A stretch of DNA of 64,000 nt, from positions 1,860,001-1,924,000 of the forward strand of contig JAMQCR010000001.1 of assembly GCA_023702235.1 (NCBI GenBank). Reading direction: 5' to 3'. The notes under the pieces are model-generated. The model did no database searches, was not told where the DNA came from, and worked only from the letters and a program-made list of their open reading frames with translations. Source of the DNA: Neobacillus pocheonensis. Lineage in GTDB: Bacteria > Bacillota > Bacilli > Bacillales > Cytobacillaceae. Of this stretch, positions 47,640 through 57,994 are shown one piece after another (within the stretch, counting starts at the first letter, position 1; each line of letters begins with the position of its first letter). The position numbers and the translations under genes are program-made.

Positions 47640-48011
47640 TTAATTGGCAGGGTTAGTGATATGTCCTTTTAGCACTGCAGTACATAATGAGCCGAATTCG
47701 AATTCTTGGTTACCACACTCAACATAAACGGTACCCAGTGTAGATATACACGAACCATTTCTAGTGAATTTAACTTTACCTATACTGCCGGGGTTAATGC
47801 CAGATTCAAAAGGGAAAATCTGATCATCCACAATAAGATCAACAATCGTACAATCTGAATCTAGGAAGTTGGTTAGAGTGTAAGTAATCGTAGATAGTCC
47901 AGCAGCCGTTGTGCATTTAGTGGTTAGTTGAAAATGCATTCTACAATTTGCTACCCCATTTACACTAGTTAAAATATCAATTACATCTGTATCGGTAAAA
48001 CCATTTTGCAA
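47640..48011 (-). CDS. Beta-rich cysteine-containing protein, possible spore-surface type
   Basis: This 123-residue protein is rich in Thr, Val and Ile with alternating strand pattern and six cysteines (NCRMHFQL, TKCTT, DCTIVD, GSCIS, VECGN, SLCTAV). It has no signal peptide. The central NPGSIGKVKFTRNGSCIST and the end FGSLCTAVLKGHIT recall the small jelly-roll subunits of Bacillus endospore appendages (Ena, DUF3992), but the similarity is by eye and weak. The start is TTG at 48011, about 9 bases after AAAGGA. The real function is unknown. Confidence 0.5.
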   Translation of the reverse strand: MQNGFTDTDVIDILTSVNGVANCRMHFQLTTKCTTAAGLSTITYTLTNFLDSDCTIVDLIVDDQIFPFESGINPGSIGKVKFTRNGSCISTLGTVYVECGNQEFEFGSLCTAVLKGHITNPAN

Positions 48012-48339
48012 AAAACCACATCCTTTTTTCCATCTACCAATAGTAAATGAAAAATTAAGGATACGGAAACGGCGATTTTATTAGGAAAAGCATAAAAAAG
48101 TGAAAGTTGAACTAAAATACATTTCAATCATATTGTAATTTTTGGAATCGGATTGACAGCAAATTTTATCCATGTTATATTTATCTCGAATTAAAGATAA
48201 ATTAATTAAAGATAAACAGAGTTGTTAATTGATAAATTATTCATTATCCCAAGAATAGTAAATTTGTTCCATAAGGAAGACCTACTCTGTTTCATTAAAA
48301 TAATATGCACAAAATTTTGCAGCAATTGGAGGATTTAAG
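48012..48339. other. Divergent intergenic region, 328 bases
   Basis: It holds the mhq-type promoter and palindrome described at 48153-48200. The rest is AT-rich with no coding frame. Confidence 0.5.
48153..48200 (+). promoter_or_regulatory. Promoter with MhqR-like operator
   Basis: TTGACA (48153-48158), a 17-base spacer and TATATT (48176-48181) form a strong sigma-A promoter. Directly after the -10, TTATCT-CGAATTAA-AGATAA (48181-48200) is a palindrome with TATCTCGAATT in common with the MhqR box of B. subtilis quinone-stress genes. A further AATTAAAGATAA half-site follows. Repression by an MhqR-type protein is inferred from the site and the gene. Confidence 0.7.
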
Positions 48340-49317
48340 ATGAACCATTTAAAAGGTATGCACCACGTAACAGCGATTACGAGTAGTGCAGAAAAGAACT
48401 ATGAATTTTTCACGCATGTATTAGGTATGCGATTAATCAAAAAAACGGTTAACCAAGATGACATCCAAACGTACCACTTATTTTTTGCTGATGATACAGG
48501 CAGCGCGGGTACTGATATGACTTTCTTTGACTTCCCTGGTATTCCTAAAGGTGTTCATGGCACAAATGAAATCTCGAAAACCTCTTTCCGTGTACCTAGC
48601 GATGAGGCAATAGATTATTGGGTAAAACGGTTTGATCGGTTACAAGTAAAACATACTGGAATCAAAGAAGAATTTGGTAAAAAGACGCTGTCTTTTGTCG
48701 ATTTTGATGACCAACAATACCAGATGATTTCTGATGAAAACAATAATGGTGTTGCTGCGGGTACACCATGGCAAAAAGGACCCATTCCTTTAGAATATGC
48801 GATAACTGGTTTAGGTCCGATCTTTGTTCGGATCGCTCAGTTTGATTATTTTAAAGAGATGATGGAAAAAGTTCTATTATTTAAAGAAATAGCTCAAGAA
48901 GGATCATTTCATTTGTTTGAAGTTGGTGAAGGCGGAAATGGTGCGCAGGTCGTTGTAGAATATAACGCGATTCTTCCTCAAGCCCGACAAGGTTTTGGTA
49001 CAGTCCACCATGCGGCATTCCGTGTAGAGGACCGTGCTGTTTTAGAAGAATGGATTAAACGGATGGAAAGTTTCGGCTTCCAAACATCTGGCTATGTTAA
49101 TCGCCACTTTTTCGAGTCCTTGTACGTAAGAGTTGCACCACAAATATTGTTTGAGTTTGCAACAGATGGCCCAGGATTTATGGGTGATGAACCCTATGAA
49201 ACACTTGGAGAAAAACTATCTTTACCGCCATTTTTAGAACCAAAACGTCAACAAATTGAAAAATTAGTTCGCCCGATTGATACAGTAAGAAGCACAAAAG
49301 AATTCATAAAAGAATAA
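48340..49317 (+). CDS. Ring-cleaving dioxygenase, MhqA/MhqO-type (VOC)
   Basis: This 325-residue two-module VOC protein has LKGMHHVTAITSSAEKNYEFFTHVLGMRLIKKTVNQDD at the start (metal His of module 1), FGTVHHAAFRVED (His of module 2) and a C-terminal Glu region (FESLYVRVAPQILFEFATDGPGF). This is the pattern of the putative hydroquinone dioxygenases MhqA/MhqE/MhqO, which protect against quinones and electrophiles. GGAGGA precedes the ATG by ~7 bases. The MhqR-like operator upstream fits this role. A compact hairpin terminator follows. It is a single gene in this window. Confidence 0.88.
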   Translation: MNHLKGMHHVTAITSSAEKNYEFFTHVLGMRLIKKTVNQDDIQTYHLFFADDTGSAGTDMTFFDFPGIPKGVHGTNEISKTSFRVPSDEAIDYWVKRFDRLQVKHTGIKEEFGKKTLSFVDFDDQQYQMISDENNNGVAAGTPWQKGPIPLEYAITGLGPIFVRIAQFDYFKEMMEKVLLFKEIAQEGSFHLFEVGEGGNGAQVVVEYNAILPQARQGFGTVHHAAFRVEDRAVLEEWIKRMESFGFQTSGYVNRHFFESLYVRVAPQILFEFATDGPGFMGDEPYETLGEKLSLPPFLEPKRQQIEKLVRPIDTVRSTKEFIKE

Positions 49318-49356
49318 TTGCTAAAAATCAGTAAGACCAAATAGCAAATAATAGTC

Positions 49357-49385
49357 AAAAAGCGAGGCCCTCAAGCCTCGCTTTT
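49357..49385. terminator. Hairpin terminator, bidirectional
   Basis: AAAAAGCGAGGC and GCCTCGCTTTT pair perfectly around CCTCAA between two convergent genes. Confidence 0.9.
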
Positions 49386-49399
49386 CAAATGTATTCCTA

Positions 49400-50194
49400 T
49401 TATTGGACCTTTAACTCTTCTAAAATGCGAAAAAGCTCCTCTAAATGCTGAATTTCGTATGTCGGAGACACTTCATTTCGCTCTTTATCATGCCGATTAA
49501 TCCAAACCGATTTGATTCCCGCACGATTGGCGCCAAGAATATCGGTCATAAGGTTATCCCCAACCATGATGACTTCATCTTTCTTAAAGGACATGCGTGA
49601 CAGTGCATGTTCAAAAATAGCAGCATCCGGCTTTCCTCTTCCAAAATCACCAGAAATGACAATTTGATCAAAATAAGGAACAAGCTCTGGCGTAATCGCT
49701 AGTTTCGTATTTTGTAAATCTGGTGATCCATTTGTTAATAGAAGAAGTTGATAATTTTCTTTTAACGTATCTAAAATTTGAAAAGTTTCTTCATACACAA
49801 ACGGTGCCTTCTTGCGTTCTTGTGGGAACCGTTCTGCTAACTCAAAGCCAAAGTCCGGGTCATCCACCCCCATTGTCTTTAGACCCGTTGTCCAAGCATT
49901 TTTTCGATAGGCGGGAACGATATCTTTCATTTTCTTAAAATCCTCATGATGATCATCTAAAAAATTGCCCCATAATCCTTCAAACGGATTGATCCCGATC
50001 ATTTGTGTGAAAGGGTAAAATTCATAGGAAGAATAAAGGTTCCTTGCTGCTTCTCTAACAGCTTCTTCAAATTGATCTGGGTCCAGCCCATACCGGTCTT
50101 CAGCTAATTTACACGTAGCAACAAAGGCTTCCTTTATACTTTTTTGATCCCAAAGAAGTGTATCATCTAAATCAAAAAAAATCGCTTTTATCAT
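49400..50194 (-). CDS. HAD superfamily hydrolase (YsaA-like)
   Basis: This 264-residue protein is a HAD phosphatase with all four motifs: motif [13 protein letters not shown] (nucleophile Asp), motif [11 protein letters not shown], motif III Lys in [10 protein letters not shown] and motif [16 protein letters not shown] helical cap lies between motifs I and II. Length and N-terminus resemble B. subtilis YsaA. The substrate is unknown; a small phosphate ester is expected. It is a single gene. Confidence 0.88.
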   Translation of the reverse strand: MIKAIFFDLDDTLLWDQKSIKEAFVATCKLAEDRYGLDPDQFEEAVREAARNLYSSYEFYPFTQMIGINPFEGLWGNFLDDHHEDFKKMKDIVPAYRKNAWTTGLKTMGVDDPDFGFELAERFPQERKKAPFVYEETFQILDTLKENYQLLLLTNGSPDLQNTKLAITPELVPYFDQIVISGDFGRGKPDAAIFEHALSRMSFKKDEVIMVGDNLMTDILGANRAGIKSVWINRHDKERNEVSPTYEIQHLEELFRILEELKVQ

Positions 50195-50341
50195 GCTGTC
50201 TCCTCACTTTATATCAGTAATCAATTTATTTTAATAGTTTAACATTTTAAAATTAAAAGTTTTAATAAAATACAAAATAATTTTTAAAAAATAAAATTGA
50301 CGAGGATTCATTACGGGATATAGTTTCGAAAATGAATAAAA

Positions 50342-50366
50342 AGAGACAGGATGTGCTCCTGTCCCT
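50342..50366 (-). terminator. Terminator of cysJI
   Basis: GGGACAGGAG and ATCCTGTCTC pair around a short loop, with one G-T pair, and are followed on the minus strand by TTTTTAT. It lies 13 bases past cysI. Confidence 0.85.
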
Positions 50367-50378
50367 GCATCATTTTAA

Positions 50379-52096
50379 TCAATCATGAAAATTTGTGCCA
50401 TCTGTTGTTGCTTTGATAACGCCAGCACGGATGACAAAGTCACCAAAGTGCTCGCCTTCCTCCCGTTCTTTTGCGTAGCGGGAAAGAAGCACACGCAGTT
50501 CGCTCAAAATTTCTTCTTCACCGATGTTTTCGCGGTACATTTTGTTTAGTCTGCTACCATCGAAGGCTGCCCCGAGGTACATATTGTATTTTCCAGGCGC
50601 TTTACCCATAAACGCAATTTCTCCGAGTCCCGGACGTGCACAACCGTTCGGACATCCGGTCATCCGGATAGTTATTTCCTTGTCCCGAAGGCCGTTTTCA
50701 TCAATAATCTCTTCCATCTTATCAAGGAGAACTGGCAAGTAGCGCTCACTTTCCGCCATGGCCAAACCGCACGTTGGAAGAGCAACACATGCCATCGAGC
50801 TGCGGCGGAGTGCTGAATAATGCTTGCCATCCGTCAAACCGTATTGTTCGATTAGTTCATTAATCTTATTCTTTTTCTGGCTTGATACATTCGCGATGAT
50901 TACATTTTGATTTGTCGTTAAACGGAATTCACCACTATGGATTTTAGCAATTTCGCGTAAGCCGGTCTTCAGCTTATAATCATCAAAATCCGCAACACGA
51001 CCGTTTTCGACAAATAACGCAAAATGCCATTTTCCTTGAACGCCTTTCACCCAGCCATAACGATCGCCGTTATGGTCGAAATGATATGGCTTTGCTTCGT
51101 CCAGATTCCAGCCAAGTCGATTTTCAAGTTCTTCCTTGACTGTTTCAAGGCCGAGGCGGTCAACTGTGTATTTGAACCGCGCATTTTTGCGGACAGAACG
51201 GTTTCCATAATCCCGCTGAATCGTAATGGTTTTCTCCGCTACATCATAAATTTGCTCAGGCTTACAGAAGCCGATCACTTTGGCGAGCTGCGGATACGTC
51301 GCTTTGTCACCATGCGAACTTCCCATTCCACCACCAATTGCCACGTTAAAACCGATAAGCTTGCCATCTTCAATAATCGCTATCAATCCTAGATCTTGCG
51401 AAAAAACATCGATATCATTCTCTGGCGGTACGGCAATACCAATCTTAAACTTCCGCGGCAAATAAAGCGGTCCATACATTGGTTCTACTTCTTCGATTTC
51501 AGGTGTACCGGCCACTTTTTCTTCATCTAGCCAAACTTCATGATACGCTCTTGTCCGAGGTAATAAATCATCACTTAATTTTTTCGCCCATCCATATACT
51601 TCAGAATGGATTTCAGATTGATAGGGATTCGAAGAACACAAGACATTCCGGTTAACGTCCCCACATGCTGCAATTGTATCCAAAAGGGTCGCATGAATTT
51701 CCTGAATTGTATTTTTCATATTCCATTTCAAAATTCCGTGCATTTGAAATGTTTGGCGTGTTGTTAATTTTAAGGTGCCGTTACCGTTTTTTTGGGCTAA
51801 TTCGTCCATAACCAGCCATTGAGCCGGTGTTGCCACACCGCCTGGTAAACGGACACGGAGCATGAACTGGTAGGCAGGTTCAAGTTTTTGTTTAGCGCGC
51901 TCATTACGGAGATCACGGTCATCCTGCAAGTAGCTTCCGTGATGCTTCATGAGGCGGTTATCGTCATCAGGAATTCCTGCACTCATTGGTTCCAGCATTA
52001 CTTCCTTCAGCGTGCCACGTAGATAGTTACTTTCTCTTTTAATGCGCTCAACGTCGCTTGGCGGCCTTCCGGCGCTTTGATAATTGTTTTGACCAT
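50379..52096 (-). pseudogene. cysI: Sulfite reductase hemoprotein subunit, one frameshift near the start
   Basis: CysI reduces sulfite to sulfide with siroheme and a [4Fe-4S] cluster. The main frame begins [33 protein letters not shown] and carries the cluster cysteines in [15 protein letters not shown] and [17 protein letters not shown]. The true N-terminus ([11 protein letters not shown]) starts at the ATG at 52096 behind AAAGGAG, but a base is missing at GAAGGCCGCC (52063-52066). Reading GGGCC restores P-P-S-D-V-E-R and a ~572-residue protein, the size of B. subtilis CysI. It is 27 bases after cysJ. The break is probably a sequence error. Confidence 0.92.
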
Positions 52097-52123
52097 GTTG
52101 ATAAAACTCCTTTCAATCCAAAA

Positions 52124-53934
52124 TCAGTATACATCACGCTGGTAACGTTTTTGCTGCTGCATGTTGGCAAGATATTCTACCGCATTTTCACGGCTCATGC
52201 TTCCTTCTTTTTCAATAATCTCAATTAGCATATTATGGACGTCATGTGCCATGTTTTTCTCATCACCGCAAATGAAAACAGCCGCACCCTCTTGAAGCCA
52301 TTGGAACAATTCTTTGCTGTGTTCAAGCATACGGTGCTGCACATACACTTTTTGATCCGTGTCACGCGAAAACGCGATATCCATTTTCGTCAATACGCCT
52401 TCTTTTAGCCACTTTTGCCATTCCGTTTGGTAAAGGAAGTCCGTTACGAAATGCTGGTCACCGAAGAACATCCATGACTTTCCTTCCGCTCCCATTTCTT
52501 CACGCTCCTGCATAAACGAACGGAACGGGGCAACACCTGTACCAGGACCAACCATAATGATTGGCGTATCTTGGTTCTTTGGAAGCTTAAAGTTTTCATT
52601 TTGCTGAATGAAAACTTTAAGCGTATCACCTGGCTGTATACGATCAGCACATAGTATCGAGCAAACGCCATTTCGTTCACGTCCGTGTGCATCATAGCGG
52701 ACAGCGCCGATGGTCAAATGCACTTCATCCGGATTTGCAGATAAACTGCTTGCAATCGAATAAAGACGTGCCGGGATTTTCCGAAGAATAGAGACAAACT
52801 CTTGCGCCGATTCACCCCATGTACCAAAATCACGGACTAAATCAAGCAAATCACGTCCTTCAAGATATGCTTTTACTTTCTCTTCATTTCCCGGTGATAA
52901 AAGCTGACTTAATTCCTCATTGGATGAAAGCTGCACAACCTTCTCGAGAAGCGGTTTTGTAAGAACAGTAGTTTCATAGTAAGAAATAAACGCTTCTTTA
53001 AGCGGAAGAACGTCTCCCTGTTTATTAATCGTAACCATTTCTTCAGGATTCCATTTCAATTCCTCAAGAAGCAAGTCGACAAGAGAGGGATCGTTTTCTG
53101 GATAAACCCCAAGGGCGTCACCCGGTTCAAATGTGAGACCAGACCCTTCTAGCGATAGCTCAAGGTGACGAGTTTCCTTGTTCGACCCTTGCCATTCAAA
53201 TTAATATTTTCCAACACTTCCGCTTGAAAAGGATTTGTTCTGGAATAGTCTGATCCAACTGATTGAAGTGTTGGAACTGGTGCTTGAGCAACACTTCCAA
53301 CTTCTGTTTCACTTAAACTACCCAGGACTCCCACAAGCCATTCGGCTGCCGGCTCATCAAAATCAACATCGCAGTCAAATCGTGGATAAAGTCGCGCACC
53401 ACCAAGCTCTTCTAGTCTAGAATCGAACTCTTTTCCAGTTTGACAGAAAAACTCATACGAACTGTCACCAAGTGATAATATGGAAAACTGAAGATTGTCA
53501 AGCTTTGGTGCCCGTTTGCTATGAAGAAACTCATGGAAGGACAGCGCATTGTCCGGTGGCTCACCTTCTCCATGGGTACTGACAATAATTAGCAGGTTTT
53601 GGATTTTCTTTAAATTATTCGGTTTAAAATCACTCATGGCTGAAACAGTTACTTGAAAACCGTTCTGTTCAAGTGTCTTGCCCGTATTCTTCGCAAGTCC
53701 ACGCGCATTGCCAGATTGTGAGCCGTAAAGAATGGTCACATCTTTTGAAATCGCCTTCCCGATAGAAGGAAGCTGTGTAGACTGTAACTCAAAAGCACCT
53801 GGAAGGGAACCCGACTGCCCAGCGAGAAAACCACTAAGCCAGAGTTTTTGTGTATCTGTCAATGTTGGCAGAAGACGGTTAAGGAGCTCTACCTGCTCCT
53901 GATTAAATGGACTGTTCATTACCTGAAGTTGCAA
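52124..53934 (-). pseudogene. cysJ: Sulfite reductase flavoprotein subunit, one frameshift
   Basis: CysJ passes electrons from NADPH through FAD and FMN to CysI. The first part has the flavodoxin domain (ILYGSQSGNARGLAKNTGKTL, VSTHGEGEPPDNALSFHEFL, SLGDSSYEFFCQTGKEFD). The second part, in another frame, has the FAD motif PARLYSIASS, the NADPH segments GPGTGVAPFRSF and GDEKNMAHDVH, and the C-terminal aromatic end YQRDVY. One base is missing at 53186-53188 (G-run before TCGAAC); restoring it gives G-S-N-K-E-T-R-H and ~604 residues. The start is TTG (53934), 7 bases after GAGGTGG. First gene of cysJI. Confidence 0.92.
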
Positions 53935-54226
53935 AAATATCCACCTCACCTAGGAATATAAACTTAGCTATTCATTTATAATAACTCGTTTCGACAATTC
54001 TTGCTATTAAAAAAATTGATACATTTATAGTATCTTTACTATTCCGATTAGTCAAATAGGTTTTATTTATAGGTATTATTAAAAATATTAATAATCTAGA
54101 CAGTTGTATTAAAATATAAAATATTAATAATAAACTCCGTAAGAAATTGACGTTAAAATAAATTATAGTTATTATTCAACTATTAATTACTTCATTAAAT
54201 AAGAAACACAATAAGGAGGAAAAAAG

Positions 54227-54790
54227 ATGAGTTCAATGCAGATTGATTTTCAAAAAACAGCTTTAGTTATCATAGATTTACAAAAAGGGATTGTCGGAAT
54301 GCCAGGCGGGCAACTGGTTGTGGATAAAACTGTCGAGCTCGTAAAGCAGTTTCGCCAAAAAGAAGGTTTTATTGCATTTGTGAAAGTTGAGTTTCATGAT
54401 GGAAAAGATTCTTTAAAGCCCGCGACAGACCAAACGGTAAGCACTTTTCAGCGTCCTGCAGATTGGGCAGAGCTTGTTCCTGAGCTTGGTGTGAGCCCTA
54501 CTGACTATGTCGTTACAAAACGTCAATGGGGAGCATTCTTCGGTACAGATTTAGATCTTCAACTTCGCCGCAGAGGGATCAATTCCATCGTTCTATGTGG
54601 CATTGCCACAAACATTGGGGTAGAAAGTACAGCGAGAGAAGCATTTCAATATGGATACAATCAGATCTTCATTACAGATGCCATGACCACTTTCACACAC
54701 GAAGAACATGAAGCGAGCTGTAAATACATATTCCCAAAAATCGGTAAGGTAAGATCTGTACAACAATTTCTTATGGAAGTAAATGATTAA
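54227..54790 (+). CDS. Isochorismatase-fold hydrolase without the usual Cys
   Basis: This 187-residue protein has the isochorismatase-like fold: the Asp motif TALVIIDLQKGIVG (~17), the Lys in VVTKRQWGAFFGTDLDLQL and the cis-peptide region VLCGIATNIGVESTAREAF. In Cys hydrolases of this family the last motif reads xxCVxST; here the Cys position is Gly (TNIGVEST), as in isochorismatase and the YecD-like subgroup. AAGGAGG lies 7 bases before the ATG. It is divergent from cysJ and is a single gene. The substrate is unknown. Confidence 0.85.
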   Translation: MSSMQIDFQKTALVIIDLQKGIVGMPGGQLVVDKTVELVKQFRQKEGFIAFVKVEFHDGKDSLKPATDQTVSTFQRPADWAELVPELGVSPTDYVVTKRQWGAFFGTDLDLQLRRRGINSIVLCGIATNIGVESTAREAFQYGYNQIFITDAMTTFTHEEHEASCKYIFPKIGKVRSVQQFLMEVND

Positions 54791-54850
54791 ATTTACTTCC
54801 CGTTTTCAAAAAACACCTTTCCACCCTTAGCTACGTTCTTTTTTTTTATA

Positions 54851-54892
54851 AAAAAAGCCATGAAGATTGGAACTCGATTTTCATGGCTTTTT
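54851..54892. terminator. Hairpin terminator
   Basis: AAAAAAGCCATGA and TCATGGCTTTTT pair around a 17-nt loop between convergent genes. Confidence 0.85.
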
Positions 54893-54970
54893 GAGCATTT
54901 CCAGATTTACTTTCATGAGAATGATTTTTATAGATGTTTCCTCTTTTAGTATCAAATAACTAGTTCCCTT

Positions 54971-56332
54971 TTAAACATTTACCGATCTCGATTTTGGGAT
55001 TGCAACCGATTTACTTTTTGCCGCAGTCCAATTGAAGGATCGATACCGCCAGCAATTGGCTAAGCACGTTAAAACGATTAAGCTGCAATAAGCAGTCCAA
55101 GCACCGGTCTGACCTAAGTGATACACTTGTGTCAACAAAATTGTGCATGGGATAAATAAGAGCCAATTAAACGATAAAGATATTCGAGACAAAAAGGTTG
55201 TGTCGCCTACACCCCTTAGCCCCCCAGCAAAGATGATACCAGCTCCGCTAAACAGTTGAATAAAAGAAGCTAAATGAATCAGGGAAACGGCTGTCAAATA
55301 AACGGCAGCTTCTGCTGTGTACATTTTTGCAACTGGTAAGGCAAAAAGAAACAAAAAGATCGAAAACACCGACATAAACGCTAATCCGAGGTACACCGTT
55401 ACCAGGCCAAAGCGTCTTGCTTCCAACGGCCGCTCTTTTCCAATTTCTTGACCAATTCCAACGGTAGATGCCGCTCCGAATCCATTCGACGGCATAAATC
55501 CAAAGGATAGAATGTTTAACGCGATTTCATTGGCCGCAATGGCCACCGTTCCAAGCCGCGTTATACAACTAGTAAACACTAACATTCCAATACTATTGGA
55601 CAACTCTGTGATTCCCAATTTTGAACTTTCAAGCAACAGCAGTCGAACCTGTTGGGCTTCAATCGGTACCCAAGTAAGCGTAAAATATTTTTCGTTTAGG
55701 AATCGGAAATAGACAAGAATATTCAGCAGAAACGTAATTCCTTCCGCCGCCACCATACTCCATGCAGCTCCTTGCAATCCTAAATTCGGAAAGCCAAATT
55801 TTCCGTAGGCGAAGGCATAGGTTAAGATGACCACCAACACACTGTTAATTAAGGAAATGTTCATCGGTGTTCGCGTATCACCCGTTGCTCTCATGTAGCC
55901 ATAAAATACAATATTAAAAACAGTAAACATCATGGCATACATGCGTACTTGAACATAAGGAGTTCCAAGCTTCAATATTGATGCATTGGATCCCATGACT
56001 TCCAAAATAAAATGAGGAATCACAAAGCTTGCACCTAACAAGAGGATCGACTGTAAGGCTGATCCAATTAGGGCAATTTGCATCCGTTGATTTCCCAGTT
56101 TCATATTTTTCGACCCATGGTTTTGAGCAACCAAGTAGTTAATGGCTCCTTGGTTCCCTGAAAACAACGCCCATAAATTGTACATTAAAATATTGGAAAT
56201 CCCTACCACGGCAATGGCCGGCGGCTCCCAACTTTCCCACAATCATCAGGATGAGTAGACCCGTAACAGTCATCGATGAAAAGGTTGCGATTGAGGGAAT
56301 GGCAACCGAAGAATATCCTTGATTAATTTCAT
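54971..56332 (-). pseudogene. MATE family exporter, two frameshifts at the 5' end
   Basis: The main frame (~410 residues from PAIAVVGISNILMYNLWALFSGNQGAINYLVAQNHG) is a MATE transporter with about twelve spans. The typical ISLINSVLVVILTYAFAYG and GFGAASTVGIGQEIGKERP segments are present. The first ~35 residues lie in two other frames: MKLIKDILRLAIPSIATFSSMTVTGLLILMIVGKLGA. The frame changes at TTGCCATT (56301-56303, expected TTGGCC) and again at GCCGCCGGCC (56216-56228). After both corrections the N-terminus is a normal first MATE helix. The start is ATG 56332 with only a weak GGTGG site. It probably exports cationic compounds with Na+ or H+ coupling. Confidence 0.85.
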
Positions 56333-57003
56333 TATAATTACCACCGGTCTGTTAAAGATATAAACTATTAACAATTCTGACTTTGTCCCTCCTGGGGTCT
56401 GTAAAGCTGACCCTCTTCCTATTGCCCCTCCTTTAAGTAAGCGTTTTATTAATCTGTTAAAGTTTAGAGTATTTTTATTTTTTGGTAAATGGTCAATGTG
56501 CACAAAAAAAGGAAAAAGTTTCATACGTCTTACCAAGTTCACTTATCTTTTAAGTAATGATGTCGGTTAATCCAACCTGTATATTCTATGTGATTTACAT
56601 GGACAATTAATTCACCATCAAAAACAGTTAACAATTCGACTGTTTTGGTAACCGTCTTTGCCTTTTTATGGTGTTCACGCGCATCATAGACCCCCTTTGG
56701 TTACCATCTCTTTTAATGGGAACTAGTCGGATTCAAACGGCTGGTTCGATTTTCTTCAAAAGCCCTAGGAGTCTGTAACGCCCAAATTGGAACGATCTTA
56801 AAAGCAATCCATGAAGAATACAAGAATGAAGCAACTATATAACTCAGGATCAAGACTTTTATTTTGAGATACTAAAGCTGGAAACGGGAACTTCATTTTC
56901 CTAAATTCTCATCAATTTGGTACAAAGTGTTTCCTATGGATTCCTGAATGACATATGAATCTGGAGAAATATCGAAAGTACACTCCTAAAGTGTTTAAGC
57001 TGA
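56333..57003. other. Intergenic region, ~670 bases, no recognisable gene
   Basis: There is no convincing coding frame. A stop-free plus-strand stretch around 56730-56845 (GFKRLVRFSSKALGVCNAQ...) has no start or known similarity and may be a gene remnant. Several short G/C-rich patches, such as GGAGGGGCAATAG on the minus strand, look like ribosome binding sites without genes. The region separates the MATE gene from a broken aldo/keto reductase. Confidence 0.4.
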
Positions 57004-57030
57004 AGAAACCACCCAAAAAGGATGGTTTCT
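57004..57030 (-). terminator. Hairpin after the aldo/keto reductase
   Basis: AGAAACCA and TGGTTTCT pair around an 11-nt loop 10 bases past the aldo/keto reductase stop. No strong U-run follows. Confidence 0.6.
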
Positions 57031-57039
57031 GTAAAATAG

Positions 57040-57980
57040 TTAATTAAAGCCAAGTACCGGGTGTGGCACATAGGGTTCTTCCATCATAGAAATTTCCTCA
57101 GATGTCAACTGAATCGAGAGTGCGGACACCGCATCTTCCAAATGGTGCATTTTTGTAGCGCCAATGATTGGTGCAGTAACCGGTACCTTTTGCAATACCC
57201 AAGCAAGCGCTACTTGAGCACGTGGAACACCGCGGTTTTCCGCAATTTCCGCTACCCGTTCAACCACTTTGCGATCGGCTTCAGCTGTCGCAGCATAGAG
57301 GAATTTGCCGAATTCATCTGTTTCAGAACGTGCAGTCGTTTCCTCCCAGTCACGTGTCAGCCGTCCTCTTGCTAGTGGACTCCAAGGAATGACGCCGATT
57401 TTCTCTACTCTGCAAAGTGGCAGCATTTCTCTTTCTTCTTCACGATACAAGAGGTTTAAATGGTCCTGCATCGATACGAACCGAGTCCATCCGTTTGGTT
57501 CAGCAATATGTAACGCTTTAAGGAATTGCCACGAGTACATGGATGAGGCACCAATATATCTTGCCTTCCCCGCCTTCACCACATCATGCAGTGCTTCCAT
57601 TGTCTCTTCGATAGGCGTATGGTAATCCCACCGGTGAATTTGATAGAGGTCAACATAATCAGTCCCTAGCCTTATTAAGCTGTTATCAATCTCACTCATA
57701 ATCGCTTTCCTAGACGGCCAGATCCGTTGGGACCTTGATGCATTCGACCATGAACTTTTGTAGCTATGGCGATCTCATCCCTATTTGCATAGTCTTTCAA
57801 AGCTGGCCGACAATTTCTTCACTCGTCCCATCTGAATAAACATTTGCCGTATCGAAGAAATTAACGCCAAAATCAAGTGCCTTTTTTATTATAGGGCGGC
57901 TTTGCTCTTCGTTAAGTACCCACTGGTGATTTCCACGCTCTGGTACACCAAAGCTCATACAGCCAAGACAAAGGCGGGAT
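57040..57980 (-). pseudogene. Aldo/keto reductase, 5'-truncated with two frameshifts
   Basis: The C-terminal 219 residues (MSEIDNSLIRLGTDYVDLYQIHRWDYHTPIEETMEAL to PHPVLGFN) and two upstream frames give most of an aldo/keto reductase of the YajO/Gfo-like group. The upstream part reads SRLCLGCMSFGVPERG, FDTANVYSDGTSEEIVG and IATKVHGRM. Frame changes occur at CTGGCCGTCT (57716-57719) and GGCCAGC (57805-57808), both on GGCC. The N-terminal ~15 residues are absent: homology begins at S-R-L-C (57980) directly after an in-frame stop, 14 bases from the end of the NiCoT gene. The truncation is real in the sequence, so this is a true pseudogene whatever the indels are. Confidence 0.82.
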
Positions 57981-57994
57981 TAGATATGAATAGA

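Noticed and set aside
47576..47656. 26-codon plus-strand frame (MIFLFELGIAVV...) behind GAGAGG
   Set aside because: It is very short and overlaps the end of the minus-strand gene at 47640; there is no support beyond the start site.
54227..54790. Nicotinamidase assignment for the isochorismatase-fold gene
   Set aside because: The catalytic Cys of nicotinamidases is replaced by Gly in TNIGVEST.
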